From contig CALXKE010000014.1 of the NCBI GenBank assembly GCA_944388805.1, positions 1 to 46,284 of the forward strand: a stretch of 46,284 bases of DNA, given 5' to 3'. The stretch comes from an uncultured Clostridia bacterium. GTDB lineage: Bacteria > Bacillota > Clostridia > TANB77 > CAG-508. How positions within the stretch are numbered: the stretch's first letter is position 1; each line of letters opens with the position of its first letter. The position numbers and the translations under genes are program-made. Under the pieces are notes generated by a model. The model saw nothing but the letters and a program-made list of their open reading frames with translations. It searched no databases and was not told where the DNA came from. Shown piece after piece: positions 1 through 8,162 of the stretch.

Positions 1-29
1 TCAATGTACTAATTAATTTTAAAAAATTT

Positions 30-713
30 TTAATTTTTTTCATAAAAAGACTTGACATTCATATAGTTAGTCTCCATATTCTCTATTACTTTTTCTATCC
101 TTTTTATAAATGTATCCTTATCACTTAATGCTTCTATAAAATTCTTTTTTGCAATTTCAAATTCTTCATCATATAGATAAGTTTTCGCATATCCATTTGG
201 TCCATACTTATCATTTAGATGTTCATATACTTTTTGTATTCGTTCCTTTTTAGGGATACTAGGAAAATTATTGATATAATATATATATGCCCTTTTTATA
301 GAAACATCTATACTTTTTATTGTCCTATCTGCAGTACTAACAATTTTTCCATATATACTTCTAGGTTCATGATTACTTGATGCTCTATGGTCAACAATTG
401 CTTCTTTTATGGTTTGGATTTCTTCTTCTGTAAACCATTTCTTGATTTTGTTATCTTTCATAAAGATTTCTGCTGATAATTTTTCATGTATTTTAGGATT
501 TATGTAATGTCCTAAATCATGATAAGCAGCTACTGTATATACAATATTTTTATTCACTTCATATTCTTTTGCAATATTCAGACTTCTGTTAATAACTGTA
601 TGAATATGGTTAATACCATGAGATGCTTCATTTCTTGTATACAAAGGAAAAATTTCTGTTTCTATATAATTTTGTAATTCTGGATTTATTGGATTTTCTT
701 CTATGTTTTGCAT
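30..713 (-). CDS. HD-domain phosphohydrolase
   Basis: This is a 227-aa soluble protein of the HD superfamily, metal-dependent phosphohydrolases acting on nucleotides or phosphodiesters; the substrate cannot be told from sequence. The metal-binding set is visible: H36 in the helix beginning GINHIH, the doublet H65-D66 followed by H69, H109 in VDHR, and D129 in TADR. No membrane segment or second domain is seen. An AAGGAG lies unusually far (about 14 nt) upstream of the ATG. It stands alone, and a fhs terminator sits between it and the upstream gene. Family assignment is firm, function open. Confidence 0.85.
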   Translation of the reverse strand: MQNIEENPINPELQNYIETEIFPLYTRNEASHGINHIHTVINRSLNIAKEYEVNKNIVYTVAAYHDLGHYINPKIHEKLSAEIFMKDNKIKKWFTEEEIQTIKEAIVDHRASSNHEPRSIYGKIVSTADRTIKSIDVSIKRAYIYYINNFPSIPKKERIQKVYEHLNDKYGPNGYAKTYLYDEEFEIAKKNFIEALSDKDTFIKRIEKVIENMETNYMNVKSFYEKN

Positions 714-847
714 TTTTATATTTTTCTTCTCCTTAAATTATATATATCATATTTTCGTATTTTTTTCTATAAATATATGTTCTTTTATACAATTTGATTG
801 TAAATAACCTTTCATGCGTTTTGTTCTGAACTGTAACTAAATAATTC

Positions 848-873
848 AAAAAAAGAAGTTCAAAATTGAACTC
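848..873 (-). terminator. Rho-independent terminator of fhs
   Basis: On the minus strand a GAGTTCAA/TTGAACTTC hairpin is followed by a seven-T run, about 45 bases past the fhs stop codon. Confidence 0.75.
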
Positions 874-917
874 CTTTTACTCTGAACTTGAAGGGGCATC
901 TCTAAAGTTCATTTACA

Positions 918-2588
918 TTAGAAAATACCTACGACTTCTCCATTTTCATCAATGTCAATACTTTCTGCAGCTGGTACTCTTGGTAATCCTGGCATTGTCA
1001 TAATTTTTCCTGCAAGTGCTACAATAAAGCCTGCACCAGTTTTTAATTCCAAGTCTCTAATTGTAATATTGTATTCATCTTTACATTCTAGATTTTTAGG
1101 ATCATCTGAGAAAGAGTATTGTGTTTTTGCAATACAAACTGGAAGATTTGCATATCCTAATTCTTCAATTCTCTTCATTTCTTTTTGTGCTGCTTCTTCA
1201 AATACAATACCTTTTGCTCCATAAATCTTTGTTGCTACTTTTTCTATTTTTTCTTTAATTCCTTCGTTTAAATCATACATATATTGGAAGTTTTCTTCTT
1301 TTTCTGTTAAATCTACTAATTTTTGAGCAATATCGATAGCGCCTTCTCCACCTTTTGCCCAACCTTCTACTAAACTTAATTCTACTCCTTTTTCTTCCAA
1401 ATGTTTTCTTAGACACTCAATTTCTGCTTCTGTATCTGAATTAAATCTATTAATTGCCACAATGACATTTAATCCAAATTTATCTTTGATATTAGAAATA
1501 TGTCTATATAGATTGTCTAATCCTTTTTCTAGACCTTTTATATTTTCTTCTTGAATTTTATCTTTTTCAATTCCACCATGGTATTTCAATGCTTTTATTG
1601 TTGCAACAATCACAACTGCATCTGGTTTAATTCCTGCTTTTCTACATTTAATATCTAAGAATTTTTCTGCTCCTAAATCTGCACCAAATCCTGCTTCTGT
1701 AACTGTATAATCAGCTAATTTTAAAGCAAGTTTTGTTGCGGCAATACTATTACATCCATGAGCAATGTTGGCAAATGGTCCTCCATGAATAATTGCTGGA
1801 GTATGTTCTAAAGTTTGTACTAAATTTGGTTTAATAGCATCTTTTAATAATACAGCCATTGCACCTTGTGCTTTTAAGTCTTTTGCATAAATTGGTTTAT
1901 CTTCTTCATTATATCCAATTAATATATTTCCTAATTTTTCTTTTAAATCTTTAATATTTTCTGATAAGCATAAAACAGCCATAATTTCAGAAGCAACTGT
2001 GATATCAAATTTATCTCTTCTTGGTACGATTTTGCTTTCTCCTGAAAGTCCTGTTTCTACAACTCTTAGTTGTCTATCATTTAAATCTACACATCTTTTC
2101 CATACAACTTCTTTGAATTTTAATTCATTTCCAAAATAGATATGATTATCAATTAAACTAGCTAATAAATTGTTAGCAGCTGTAATAGCATGAATATCTC
2201 CTGTAAAATGTAGATTAATATCTTCCATTGGAGCCACTTGTACTCTTCCTCCACCTGTTGCTCCACCCTTAATTCCAAATACAGGACCTAAAGATGGTTC
2301 TCTTAATGCTAAAATAGATTTTTTATTAATTTTTCTTAATCCATCAGCGATTGCAATAGACATGGTTGTTTTTCCTTCTCCTAATGGTGTTGGACTGATT
2401 GCTGTTACTAATATCAATTTTCCATCTTTTCTATCCTTTACTTTTCCATATAATTCTGAAGAAAATTTTGCTTTATATTTTCCATATAATTCTAAATCCT
2501 CTTCTTCTACATCTACTTTTTTTGCGACATCTACGATATTGTCTAATTTTGTATTTCTTGCAATTTCAATATCTGTCATTTTTTTCAC
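918..2588 (-). CDS. fhs: Formate-tetrahydrofolate ligase
   Basis: This cytosolic enzyme joins formate to tetrahydrofolate using ATP, giving 10-formyl-THF for purine synthesis, for the formylation of Met-tRNA by Fmt (also in this window) and, in acetogens, for the methyl branch of the Wood-Ljungdahl pathway. Its 556 aa are the usual length. The P-loop TPLGEGKTT is at residues 67-75, followed by the conserved EPSLGPVFGIKGGA and MEDINLHFTGD blocks. An AAGGAG precedes the ATG. It is monocistronic, with its own terminator downstream and a 415-base palindrome-rich gap upstream. Folate supply is echoed by the THF-riboswitch folate transporter at 38 kb. Confidence 0.97.
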   Translation of the reverse strand: MKKMTDIEIARNTKLDNIVDVAKKVDVEEEDLELYGKYKAKFSSELYGKVKDRKDGKLILVTAISPTPLGEGKTTMSIAIADGLRKINKKSILALREPSLGPVFGIKGGATGGGRVQVAPMEDINLHFTGDIHAITAANNLLASLIDNHIYFGNELKFKEVVWKRCVDLNDRQLRVVETGLSGESKIVPRRDKFDITVASEIMAVLCLSENIKDLKEKLGNILIGYNEEDKPIYAKDLKAQGAMAVLLKDAIKPNLVQTLEHTPAIIHGGPFANIAHGCNSIAATKLALKLADYTVTEAGFGADLGAEKFLDIKCRKAGIKPDAVVIVATIKALKYHGGIEKDKIQEENIKGLEKGLDNLYRHISNIKDKFGLNVIVAINRFNSDTEAEIECLRKHLEEKGVELSLVEGWAKGGEGAIDIAQKLVDLTEKEENFQYMYDLNEGIKEKIEKVATKIYGAKGIVFEEAAQKEMKRIEELGYANLPVCIAKTQYSFSDDPKNLECKDEYNITIRDLELKTGAGFIVALAGKIMTMPGLPRVPAAESIDIDENGEVVGIF

Positions 2589-2724
2589 TCCTTTTTAATT
2601 TATTTCATTTTTTCTTTTAAGATATTTTTCTATTGTTTCTCTACATTTTACTAGAACAATAGCGGTTTTTTTCAAACATTATTTCTGTTTATAACATTTC
2701 CAAGCCCGCGTTATTGTTCGGCGC

Positions 2725-2973
2725 CAAATTTTACGTTAGTAAAATTTGTGTGCATTCGCTAGAGCGAAGCGATGTTCTTGTATAGGAAAACTCGATTTTC
2801 CTATACAAGGACAAATCTCGCTTGAGAGAACTTTTCTCTATTTTTCTCATTTAACTATATATCATTAAGTTCTCGAAAAGCGTAAAGATTTGTCGACGCG
2901 AAAAATTGCATAGCAATTTTTCTGTGCATTGTTGTTTTTTATTAAATAGAAAAAATCATTTTTTCTATTTAAT
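2725..2973. repeat. Array of six palindromes in the fhs-NUDIX gap
   Basis: The gap 2589-3003 has no convincing ORF but packs consecutive inverted repeats. They are 2725-2748 (CAAATTTTAC arms), 2755-2768 (TTCGCT arms), 2777-2809 (14-base arms CTTGTATAGGAAAA), 2810-2894 (long imperfect hairpin with GACAAATCT/AGATTTGTC ends), 2901-2921 (AAAAATTGC arms) and 2941-2973 (16-base arms). Only the last looks like a terminator. Several abut with no spacer, which suggests one folded element or RNA. It could be a mobile-element remnant or a structured RNA; I do not recognise it. Confidence 0.6.
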
Positions 2974-2975
2974 AA
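2935..2975 (-). terminator. Terminator of the NUDIX gene
   Basis: The perfect 16-base palindrome ATTAAATAGAAAAAAT with a one-base loop runs into a T-rich tract on the minus strand, 30 bases past the NUDIX stop codon. On the plus strand it is followed by A-rich sequence, so minus-strand use is favoured. Confidence 0.55.
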
Positions 2976-3003
2976 AAGATATGTTTTCATTCCCCCTTTT
3001 TCT

Positions 3004-3477
3004 TTAATCTACAATTACTTGTCTATTTTCTAAGTATTCTTTCAAATGTCCTAAAACAGAAATATCTAAGTCTATTAGTGTATTTGGTAAATTATGTATA
3101 TCAAACCATTTACATTCCGTTACTTCATGATCATTAAACTGTATATCTCCTTTATATTCTTCACAAAAGAAAACGTGATTCATAACATAAACTTCATCTT
3201 TATTTGGATACACATGATATGTTTTCTCTCCCGAAAAGATTCCATATAGCTTTGGATTTACTGATGTTATATTCATTTCTTCTTTTAGTTCTCTATTTAA
3301 TGCATCTAAATATGTTTCTCCTAGTTCCATTCCTCCACCGTGAATTCCCCAGTTTCCATCATCTGCTCGTTTCTGCAATAATATTTTATTATCTTTACAT
3401 ATGATTAATCCTACCCCAGACATAACAATTGGTTTATGTCCTATTTTTTCTCTCATATCTTTTATATAATTTTTCAT
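3004..3477 (-). CDS. NUDIX hydrolase
   Basis: A 157-aa soluble NUDIX protein, hydrolysing a nucleoside diphosphate linked to another moiety. The NUDIX box is complete in its catalytic residues: G48-x5-E54-x7-R62-E63-L64-x-E66-E67, though the usual final G is replaced (EEMNI). The flanking GNWGIHGGGMELGE resembles MutT/YtkD-like members. A GAAGGA ribosome binding site lies 9 bases before the ATG. It stands alone between the palindrome array and the PAP2 gene. Substrate unknown; housecleaning of damaged or excess nucleotides is the family default, not shown here. Confidence 0.9.
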   Translation of the reverse strand: MKNYIKDMREKIGHKPIVMSGVGLIICKDNKILLQKRADDGNWGIHGGGMELGETYLDALNRELKEEMNITSVNPKLYGIFSGEKTYHVYPNKDEVYVMNHVFFCEEYKGDIQFNDHEVTECKWFDIHNLPNTLIDLDISVLGHLKEYLENRQVIVD

Positions 3478-3576
3478 ATTTTATACATTCCTTCGTTTCT
3501 TATATTCATGAAATACTGCTTAGCAGTCTTCACATTTATGCATCAAAATCTTTGATTTCGTTAATGCACTCTTTCC

Positions 3577-4017
3577 TTATATAATTAGTCCTGCTCCAAT
3601 ACCGATTAATGCTCCGACAAGTACTTGTACAGGAGTATGTCCTAAAACTTCTACTAGTTTTTCTGATACCTGTACACCTGTAAGACCAGGTGTTTCTACT
3701 AATTTATTTAATAAAGCAGCTTGTTTTCCTGCTGCTCTTCTAACACCACAAGCGTCATACATTACTACAAATGCAAATACAAATGATAAGGCAAATAGCG
3801 GTGTATCCACACCTTCATATTTTCCAATCAATGTTGCTAAACCTGTAACAACTGCTGAATGTGAGCTTGGCATTCCACCAGCTCCTAATATTCTTTTGAA
3901 ATTAAATTTTTTAGTTTTTACTAAGTCATATATTAATTTAAATAGTTGTATACAAAACCATAATAAAAATGGTACATATATATATTTATTTTGAATAAAT
4001 TGCATAAATCCATTCAT
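3577..4017 (-). CDS. Divergent PAP2 family protein (YuiD-like, DUF212)
   Basis: A 146-aa integral membrane protein of the divergent PAP2/acid phosphatase-haloperoxidase family. It has a hydrophobic N-terminus, the phosphatase-like PSSHS at 50-54, a membrane segment at about 74-88, the characteristic YDACGVRRAAGKQ at 87-99 and a C-terminal glycine-rich helix. Physiological substrate is not established for this family. It lies 24 bases downstream of xseB on the same strand and probably shares the asp23-nusB-xse transcript. A GGGGG ribosome binding site lies 12 bases before this ATG; M5 is an alternative start. Confidence 0.85.
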   Translation of the reverse strand: MNGFMQFIQNKYIYVPFLLWFCIQLFKLIYDLVKTKKFNFKRILGAGGMPSSHSAVVTGLATLIGKYEGVDTPLFALSFVFAFVVMYDACGVRRAAGKQAALLNKLVETPGLTGVQVSEKLVEVLGHTPVQVLVGALIGIGAGLII

Positions 4018-4041
4018 TCCTTGAAATATCCCCCTTATACT

Positions 4042-4263
4042 TTATTCGGTTTCAAAGTTTTCTTCTTTCTTTTCACCGTTTTCATCATTTAGTAATATTG
4101 TTATTTTCTTCTCTGCATTTTCTAACATTTTGTTACATTCTTTTGAAATTTTCATTCCTTCTTCAAATTTTATAACAGAATCATCCAAATTTAAATTTCC
4201 ATTTTCTAACTCATTGATAATTTTTTCTAATTCTTGAATTTGTTCTTCAAAACTCTTTTTCAT
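4042..4263 (-). CDS. xseB: Exodeoxyribonuclease VII small subunit
   Basis: A 73-aa protein of normal XseB length. It begins with the family pattern KSFEEQIQELEKIINELENG and continues with LDDSVIKFEEGMKISKECNKMLENAEKKI, which forms the two-helix coiled coil that packs along the XseA large subunit. Exo VII degrades single-stranded DNA from both ends into oligonucleotides. Here xseA is separated from xseB by the frameshifted membrane-protein gene, whereas the two are usually adjacent. A strong ribosome binding site (AGGAGAT) precedes the ATG. Confidence 0.93.
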   Translation of the reverse strand: MKKSFEEQIQELEKIINELENGNLNLDDSVIKFEEGMKISKECNKMLENAEKKITILLNDENGEKKEENFETE

Positions 4264-4321
4264 TTTTATCTCCTATCTTTCTTATTCGTATAGTTTTATT
4301 AGCATACGATTCTTTATTCTA

Positions 4322-4814
4322 TTATTGTGTAACTGTATTGGTAGATATATCTACTGTATACCATGTTAAAACTGCTGTTGTTTCTGCATCATTTACAGAT
4401 ACATGATAAATTGTTCCTTCTTTATTTGCAATATTAAAGGTTACCCCTTGGTCTGTTCCATATTCATTTTTTACAAGTTCAATGACTTTTTCTTCTTCAG
4501 TTTGCTCCGTATTTACTGTTTGTTGTTCTTCACTTCCTATATAATCACTGTTAATTTCTTCTTCAGTTACATTAGGTTGTATTGTAGGAGCTACTGTTTC
4601 ATTTACTATATTTTCTGTTTCTGTATTTGTCTCTATTTCATTTTCCTCTACAGTATTCGTTTTTGTAGTTTGATTCAAATGTATCTCATTAATAATGTTT
4701 TGATTTTCTCCGTGTATCTTCTTGTCTATTATATAGACTATAACAAGCCATTCCTATCATGATAACTAACAATATAATGGTAATGATCATTAGTACTTTT
4801 TCTTTTATTCCCAT
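4322..4814 (-). pseudogene. Membrane-anchored secreted protein, frameshifted
   Basis: Two overlapping frames together make one sensible protein. From the ATG at 4814, with AAGGAG 10 bases upstream, 41 codons encode a short basic start and a membrane anchor (VLMIITIILLVVMIGMACYS), ending at TAA 4689-4691. The +1 frame, open from just below 4754 to 4322, continues with a Thr/Glu/Asn-rich linker and a C-terminal domain of about 50 residues (KVIELVKNEYG..TIYHVSV..AVLTWYTVDI). One surplus base between about 4692 and 4753 would explain it. Without the shift the second frame has only a TTG start at 4678 and no good ribosome binding site. Function unknown; it sits between xseB and xseA. Confidence 0.6.
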
Positions 4815-4901
4815 TCGTTTTATTCTCCTTATCTTATTAATTGTTCTTTATTTGTGTCATAATTACAAAACAATTTTACACATATGGAAAATCCATTTTT
4901 C

Positions 4902-6095
4902 CTATATGATTTTTGCTTGTTTTTCTCCGTCTTTCAATCGAATTGAAATTTCCTCTTCTGCTTGTAAGTCCGTTATACTTTTAACTATTCTTCCATCTTT
5001 TTCAATAATAGAATATCCTCTAGTTAAGGTTTTTAATGGGCTTAATGTATCTAGCTTTGATACTAATTCAATATATTTATTCTTATTTTTTTCTTTTATC
5101 TTATTAATTACATTTTCTAATTGTTTTACATAAGAATCGATTTTAATATAATTTTCTTGAATTCTTCTTGTTGGCTCTCTAAAAACAGAGCTAGACATAC
5201 ATTTATCATATCTTAATTTCATGATTTCTAGCTTTTTTGTCAATGCCATTTTTAATCGATTTTGATATGTATTGATTTTTTGTTTCACTTCATAGATATC
5301 TGGGACAGCTAGTTCTGCAGCAGCTGATGGTGTCGGTGCCCTTAAATCTGCCACAAAATCAGAAATTGAAAAATCTGTTTCATGTCCTACTGCTGATATA
5401 ATTGGAATTTTTGATTCATAAATACTATAGGCAACAATTTCTTCATTAAATGGCCACAAATCTTCCAAAGAGCCGCCTCCTCTAGCCAAAATGATAACAT
5501 CTGCTAGTTGGTTTTTATTCATATATTCAATGCCTTCTGCAATTTTTTCTGCTGCTCCTTCACCTTGAACAGGTACTGGTAACAATCGAATATATACATT
5601 TGGATTTCTTCTTGTAGATACATTAATAATATCTCTAATAACAGAACCTGTTTGAGAAGTTAATACACCAATTACTTTTGGCATCATTGGTATTTTTTGT
5701 TTATGACTTTGATCAAATAATCCTTTTTTTTCTAATTCTTCTTTTAATTTTTGATATTTAGTATATAAATCACCTAATCCATCTTCTTCCATAACTTTTG
5801 CATAAATTTGGTAAACACCATCTCTTTCAAACACTGAAACAGATCCCAATATATATACCTTCATACCATCTCTTGGTTCAAAATTTAATTTTTGTGCATA
5901 AGATTTAAACATTATACATTTAATTAGAGAATTTTCATCTTTTAATGTAAAATATAAATGTCCTGTATAATGATGTTTGAAATTTGAAATTTCACCTTTT
6001 ATTAAAATATTACTTAAATATTCATCATCTGCAATCTTGTTTTTTATATATTTATTTAAATCTGTTACACTAATTGCCATTTCTGCATATTTCAT
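4902..6095 (-). CDS. xseA: Exodeoxyribonuclease VII large subunit
   Basis: Catalytic subunit of exonuclease VII, acting on single-stranded DNA in repair. Its 397 aa are normal for Firmicutes. The N-terminal OB-fold (about 8-105) includes SVTDLNKYIKNK and GEISNFKHHYTGHLYFTLKD. The nuclease core has VIGVLTSQTGSVIRDI, the LARGGGSLEDLWPFNEE block and SAVGHETDFSISDFVADLRAPTPSAAAE in conserved order, followed by a long helical region and TRGYSII. The start at 6095 has GAGGAAG upstream; M6 is possible. It follows nusB with a 53-base gap in one transcription direction. Confidence 0.96.
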   Translation of the reverse strand: MKYAEMAISVTDLNKYIKNKIADDEYLSNILIKGEISNFKHHYTGHLYFTLKDENSLIKCIMFKSYAQKLNFEPRDGMKVYILGSVSVFERDGVYQIYAKVMEEDGLGDLYTKYQKLKEELEKKGLFDQSHKQKIPMMPKVIGVLTSQTGSVIRDIINVSTRRNPNVYIRLLPVPVQGEGAAEKIAEGIEYMNKNQLADVIILARGGGSLEDLWPFNEEIVAYSIYESKIPIISAVGHETDFSISDFVADLRAPTPSAAAELAVPDIYEVKQKINTYQNRLKMALTKKLEIMKLRYDKCMSSSVFREPTRRIQENYIKIDSYVKQLENVINKIKEKNKNKYIELVSKLDTLSPLKTLTRGYSIIEKDGRIVKSITDLQAEEEISIRLKDGEKQAKII

Positions 6096-6148
6096 ATCAT
6101 ACTTCCTCTAATTTAAACTAGGGATATATAAAATACCCCTGCCTTGCA

Positions 6149-6559
6149 CTATTTGTTGACAATACTTGCCAATATTCCATTTACAAAATTTTTGGATGAA
6201 TCTTCTCCATATTTTTTAGCCAATTCTACAGCTTCATTGATAACGACTTTAAATGGTATCTCTTTATATTGAATTTCATAAATAGCCAATTTTAATATAG
6301 ATAAATCAATTTTAGAAATTCTATCAATTTTCCAATCAGCTTTTAAGTTTTTTTCTATTAAACCTAAAATCTCTTCTTTATGATTTTCGATTCCTAAAAC
6401 GGCATCTTCTATATATTCTTTTGCTGATTTATTTTCTATATTTTCACTTTCAAAATATATGTCAATTTGTTCTTTTAAATTATCTTGTTTTTTTTGTATT
6501 TCTAAACTATAGATTAATTTAAAAGCACTTTCTCTCATAGTTGTTCTATTCATATCCAT
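6149..6559 (-). CDS. nusB: Transcription antitermination factor NusB
   Basis: A 136-aa all-helical protein of standard NusB length. The start [17 protein letters not shown] and the C-terminal [27 protein letters not shown] are family signatures. NusB binds boxA RNA together with S10 (NusE) and promotes antitermination in rRNA operons. It lies 6 bases downstream of the DUF2273 gene and upstream of xseA, the order commonly found in Clostridia after asp23. Confidence 0.95.
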   Translation of the reverse strand: MDMNRTTMRESAFKLIYSLEIQKKQDNLKEQIDIYFESENIENKSAKEYIEDAVLGIENHKEEILGLIEKNLKADWKIDRISKIDLSILKLAIYEIQYKEIPFKVVINEAVELAKKYGEDSSKNFVNGILASIVNK

Positions 6560-6565
6560 TCCCTT

Positions 6566-6769
6566 CTACATTTTATCTATAAAATTTTTTAATTTTGTTT
6601 TCACATCTTCTTTATTTCTTTGTACATAATTTCCAATAAATGCTCCTAAGAATAACACAACAATTGCTAATATTAATTTGTCTAATCCTGTAATTAAAAT
6701 CAGAATTGCTATTATCACACCAATAATTGCACCTTTAAATTGATTCCAAAAATCTTTAAAATTGTTCAT
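6566..6769 (-). CDS. DUF2273 small membrane protein
   Basis: A 67-aa protein with a short amphipathic start (FKDFWNQFKGAIIG), two closely spaced membrane helices (about 14-33 and 35-50) and a basic, charged tail. This matches the DUF2273 proteins usually encoded between amaP and asp23 or nusB in Firmicutes. A role in tethering Asp23 at the membrane is inferred from this constant linkage. It is followed 6 bases later by nusB, so the two are likely translationally linked. Confidence 0.85.
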   Translation of the reverse strand: MNNFKDFWNQFKGAIIGVIIAILILITGLDKLILAIVVLFLGAFIGNYVQRNKEDVKTKLKNFIDKM

Positions 6770-6812
6770 GCTTTCTCACAACCTTTCCTACCTCAAACTG
6801 AGAATTGTTACT

Positions 6813-7364
6813 TTATGCCTCTTGTGGTTTGTCTGCAACTTTTTTAACAGTGATATTAACTTCATTTACTTCTAAATCTGTTGCTTTTTTTATTTTATCT
6901 TTTATACTTGTTTGTAATTTTGCAGATAAATCTTTTATAACTGCTTCTGAGCTTACAACTAAATTTGCATATACTTTTACATTATTCTCTTTATCTAACT
7001 CTACTCTTGTTGTAACATCTTCTGTACTCTCAAATCCTTTTGCTACTGAGTTTACTAAATTTTCAATGGTTTCTTTAGAAATCATCAATTTACCACTTTC
7101 ATTTTCTAATAAAACCCCTTGTCTTTCGTTAATTTGTTCTTTTGAGCTTGAACCAAAGAATATACATTTAATAGAAAGTAGTATAAATACAACACTAACA
7201 CCTAATATAACTTTGCTCCATACATCACTTGTAATGGCACTATTTACAATTTGTCCAACTAATTCTGGTTCTAACCATCTAAATACTAATAAACATGCTA
7301 AAATAGATACTATTAACATAACATATGAATATATGATTAATGTAATTTTTTCTAAAATTTTCAT
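6813..7364 (-). CDS. amaP: Alkaline shock response membrane anchor AmaP
   Basis: A 183-aa membrane protein. Two N-terminal helices (about 6-28 and 50-70) are followed by an Asp23-like cytoplasmic domain (LMISKETIENLVNSVAKG..VNEVNITVKKV). In Staphylococcus AmaP anchors Asp23 to the membrane as part of the cell-envelope stress response. The neighbours, asp23 upstream and DUF2273 downstream, support the call. The C-terminal VNEVNITVKKV parallels VEEVNVHVQGV in the Asp23 next door, so the two genes share an Asp23-type fold. Confidence 0.88.
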   Translation of the reverse strand: MKILEKITLIIYSYVMLIVSILACLLVFRWLEPELVGQIVNSAITSDVWSKVILGVSVVFILLSIKCIFFGSSSKEQINERQGVLLENESGKLMISKETIENLVNSVAKGFESTEDVTTRVELDKENNVKVYANLVVSSEAVIKDLSAKLQTSIKDKIKKATDLEVNEVNITVKKVADKPQEA

Positions 7365-7448
7365 TTCATTCCTTCTCCTTTATTTTTTATATAATTTTTT
7401 ACTTATATTGTTGATTCTTTTTTGTAATTAAATTTTCATTATAACCTT

Positions 7449-7910
7449 TTAATTTTCATCAGAATTATTTTCTTCTGTTACTTCTTTCTCTTCTTCTTTT
7501 TCATTCATAACTGCATCTGTATTAACCCCCTGAACATGTACGTTCACTTCTTCTACTTTTAATCCTGTCATATTTTCTACTGATTTTTTTACTCTATTTT
7601 GAATTTCAAAAGCAACATCCGGTATTCTTGAACCATATTCTACAATAATGTTCACATCTATCTTCGCTGTATCTTCATCAATATCTACTTTAATTCCTTT
7701 TGCTAAATTTTTCTTTCCACTTAATACTTCTGTAATACCTCCTGCAAATCCTCCAGACATACTAGATACCCCTTGTACTTCTGAAACAGCAACACCTGCT
7801 ATAACTGCTACAACATCACTTGATATCTGAATTCCTTCATTTTCTGTTTTTATCTCTTCATCTAATTCTACAACTTCCCCTTTTTCTGCATTTTTATTTT
7901 CTTCACTCAT
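7449..7910 (-). CDS. Asp23/Gls24 family envelope stress protein
   Basis: A 153-aa cytoplasmic Asp23/Gls24 family protein. The core runs from about residue 28 (GIQISSDVVAVIAGVAVSEVQGV) through the GLKVEEVNVHVQGV strand-helix end, flanked by acidic tails rich in Glu and Asn. It is thought to polymerise under the membrane through AmaP. A strong GAGGAGG ribosome binding site precedes the ATG. It is the first gene of the block asp23-amaP-DUF2273-nusB-xseA-xseB-PAP2. Gene symbol left blank because the family has several paralogues per genome. Confidence 0.9.
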   Translation of the reverse strand: MSEENKNAEKGEVVELDEEIKTENEGIQISSDVVAVIAGVAVSEVQGVSSMSGGFAGGITEVLSGKKNLAKGIKVDIDEDTAKIDVNIIVEYGSRIPDVAFEIQNRVKKSVENMTGLKVEEVNVHVQGVNTDAVMNEKEEEKEVTEENNSDEN

Positions 7911-7954
7911 ATGAATTCCTCCTCATTTTTTGTGTGACATTATCTTTTTTCTTG

Positions 7955-7995
7955 CAAAAGAAAAAGATATACTTATTTTTCCATATAAGTATATC
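7955..7995 (-). terminator. Probable terminator after fmt
   Basis: On the minus strand GATATACTTA and TAAGTATATC form a perfect 10-bp stem with a 10-base loop, followed by TTTTTCTTTT. It lies between fmt and asp23 and overlaps the likely asp23 promoter, so it could also act as a leader element. Confidence 0.6.
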
Positions 7996-8016
7996 AATTT
8001 TTTCTCAAATTTACAA
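7988..8016 (-). promoter_or_regulatory. Putative sigma-A promoter for asp23 operon
   Basis: TTGTAA, 17 bases, TATACT on the minus strand, about 80 bases upstream of the asp23 ATG. The -10 lies within the hairpin described at 7955-7995. Confidence 0.4.
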
Positions 8017-8047
8017 CCATTTTCACAATATTTACACTTTTTTAAGA

Positions 8048-8162
8048 AAAAGTTGCCAATGGGGACGTGCCATTTTGGCAACCTTTTAGCTAGAAAGTAA
8101 AAAGTATAATTTTTTAATTAAACAAAAGTTGCCAAAATGGCACGTCCCCATTGGCAACTTTT
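8048..8162. repeat. REPIN-like inverted pair with GGGGACGTGCC core
   Basis: Two 31-base units in opposite orientation, 8052-8082 and 8128-8158, are perfect reverse complements separated by 45 AT-rich bases. Each unit is itself an imperfect hairpin (GTTGCCAA/TTGGCAAC) enclosing GGGGACGTGCC. The pair abuts the fmt stop codon. The design, a short palindromic unit duplicated head to head, is that of REPINs mobilised by REP-associated tyrosine transposases; no such transposase is in this window. Confidence 0.75.

Noticed and set aside
952-1224. Plus-strand ORFs inside fhs and similar antisense ORFs in clpX, gatA, priA and GGGtGRT
   Set aside because: They are shadows of conserved genes, lack ribosome binding sites, and encode low-complexity Ser/Phe/Leu-rich sequence.
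2810-2894. Integron attC site
   Set aside because: The long hairpin has the right size, but the conserved core triplets and an integron integrase are not visible.
8048-8162. CRISPR array
   Set aside because: Only two units in inverted orientation; no direct repeats with spacers and no cas genes anywhere in the window.
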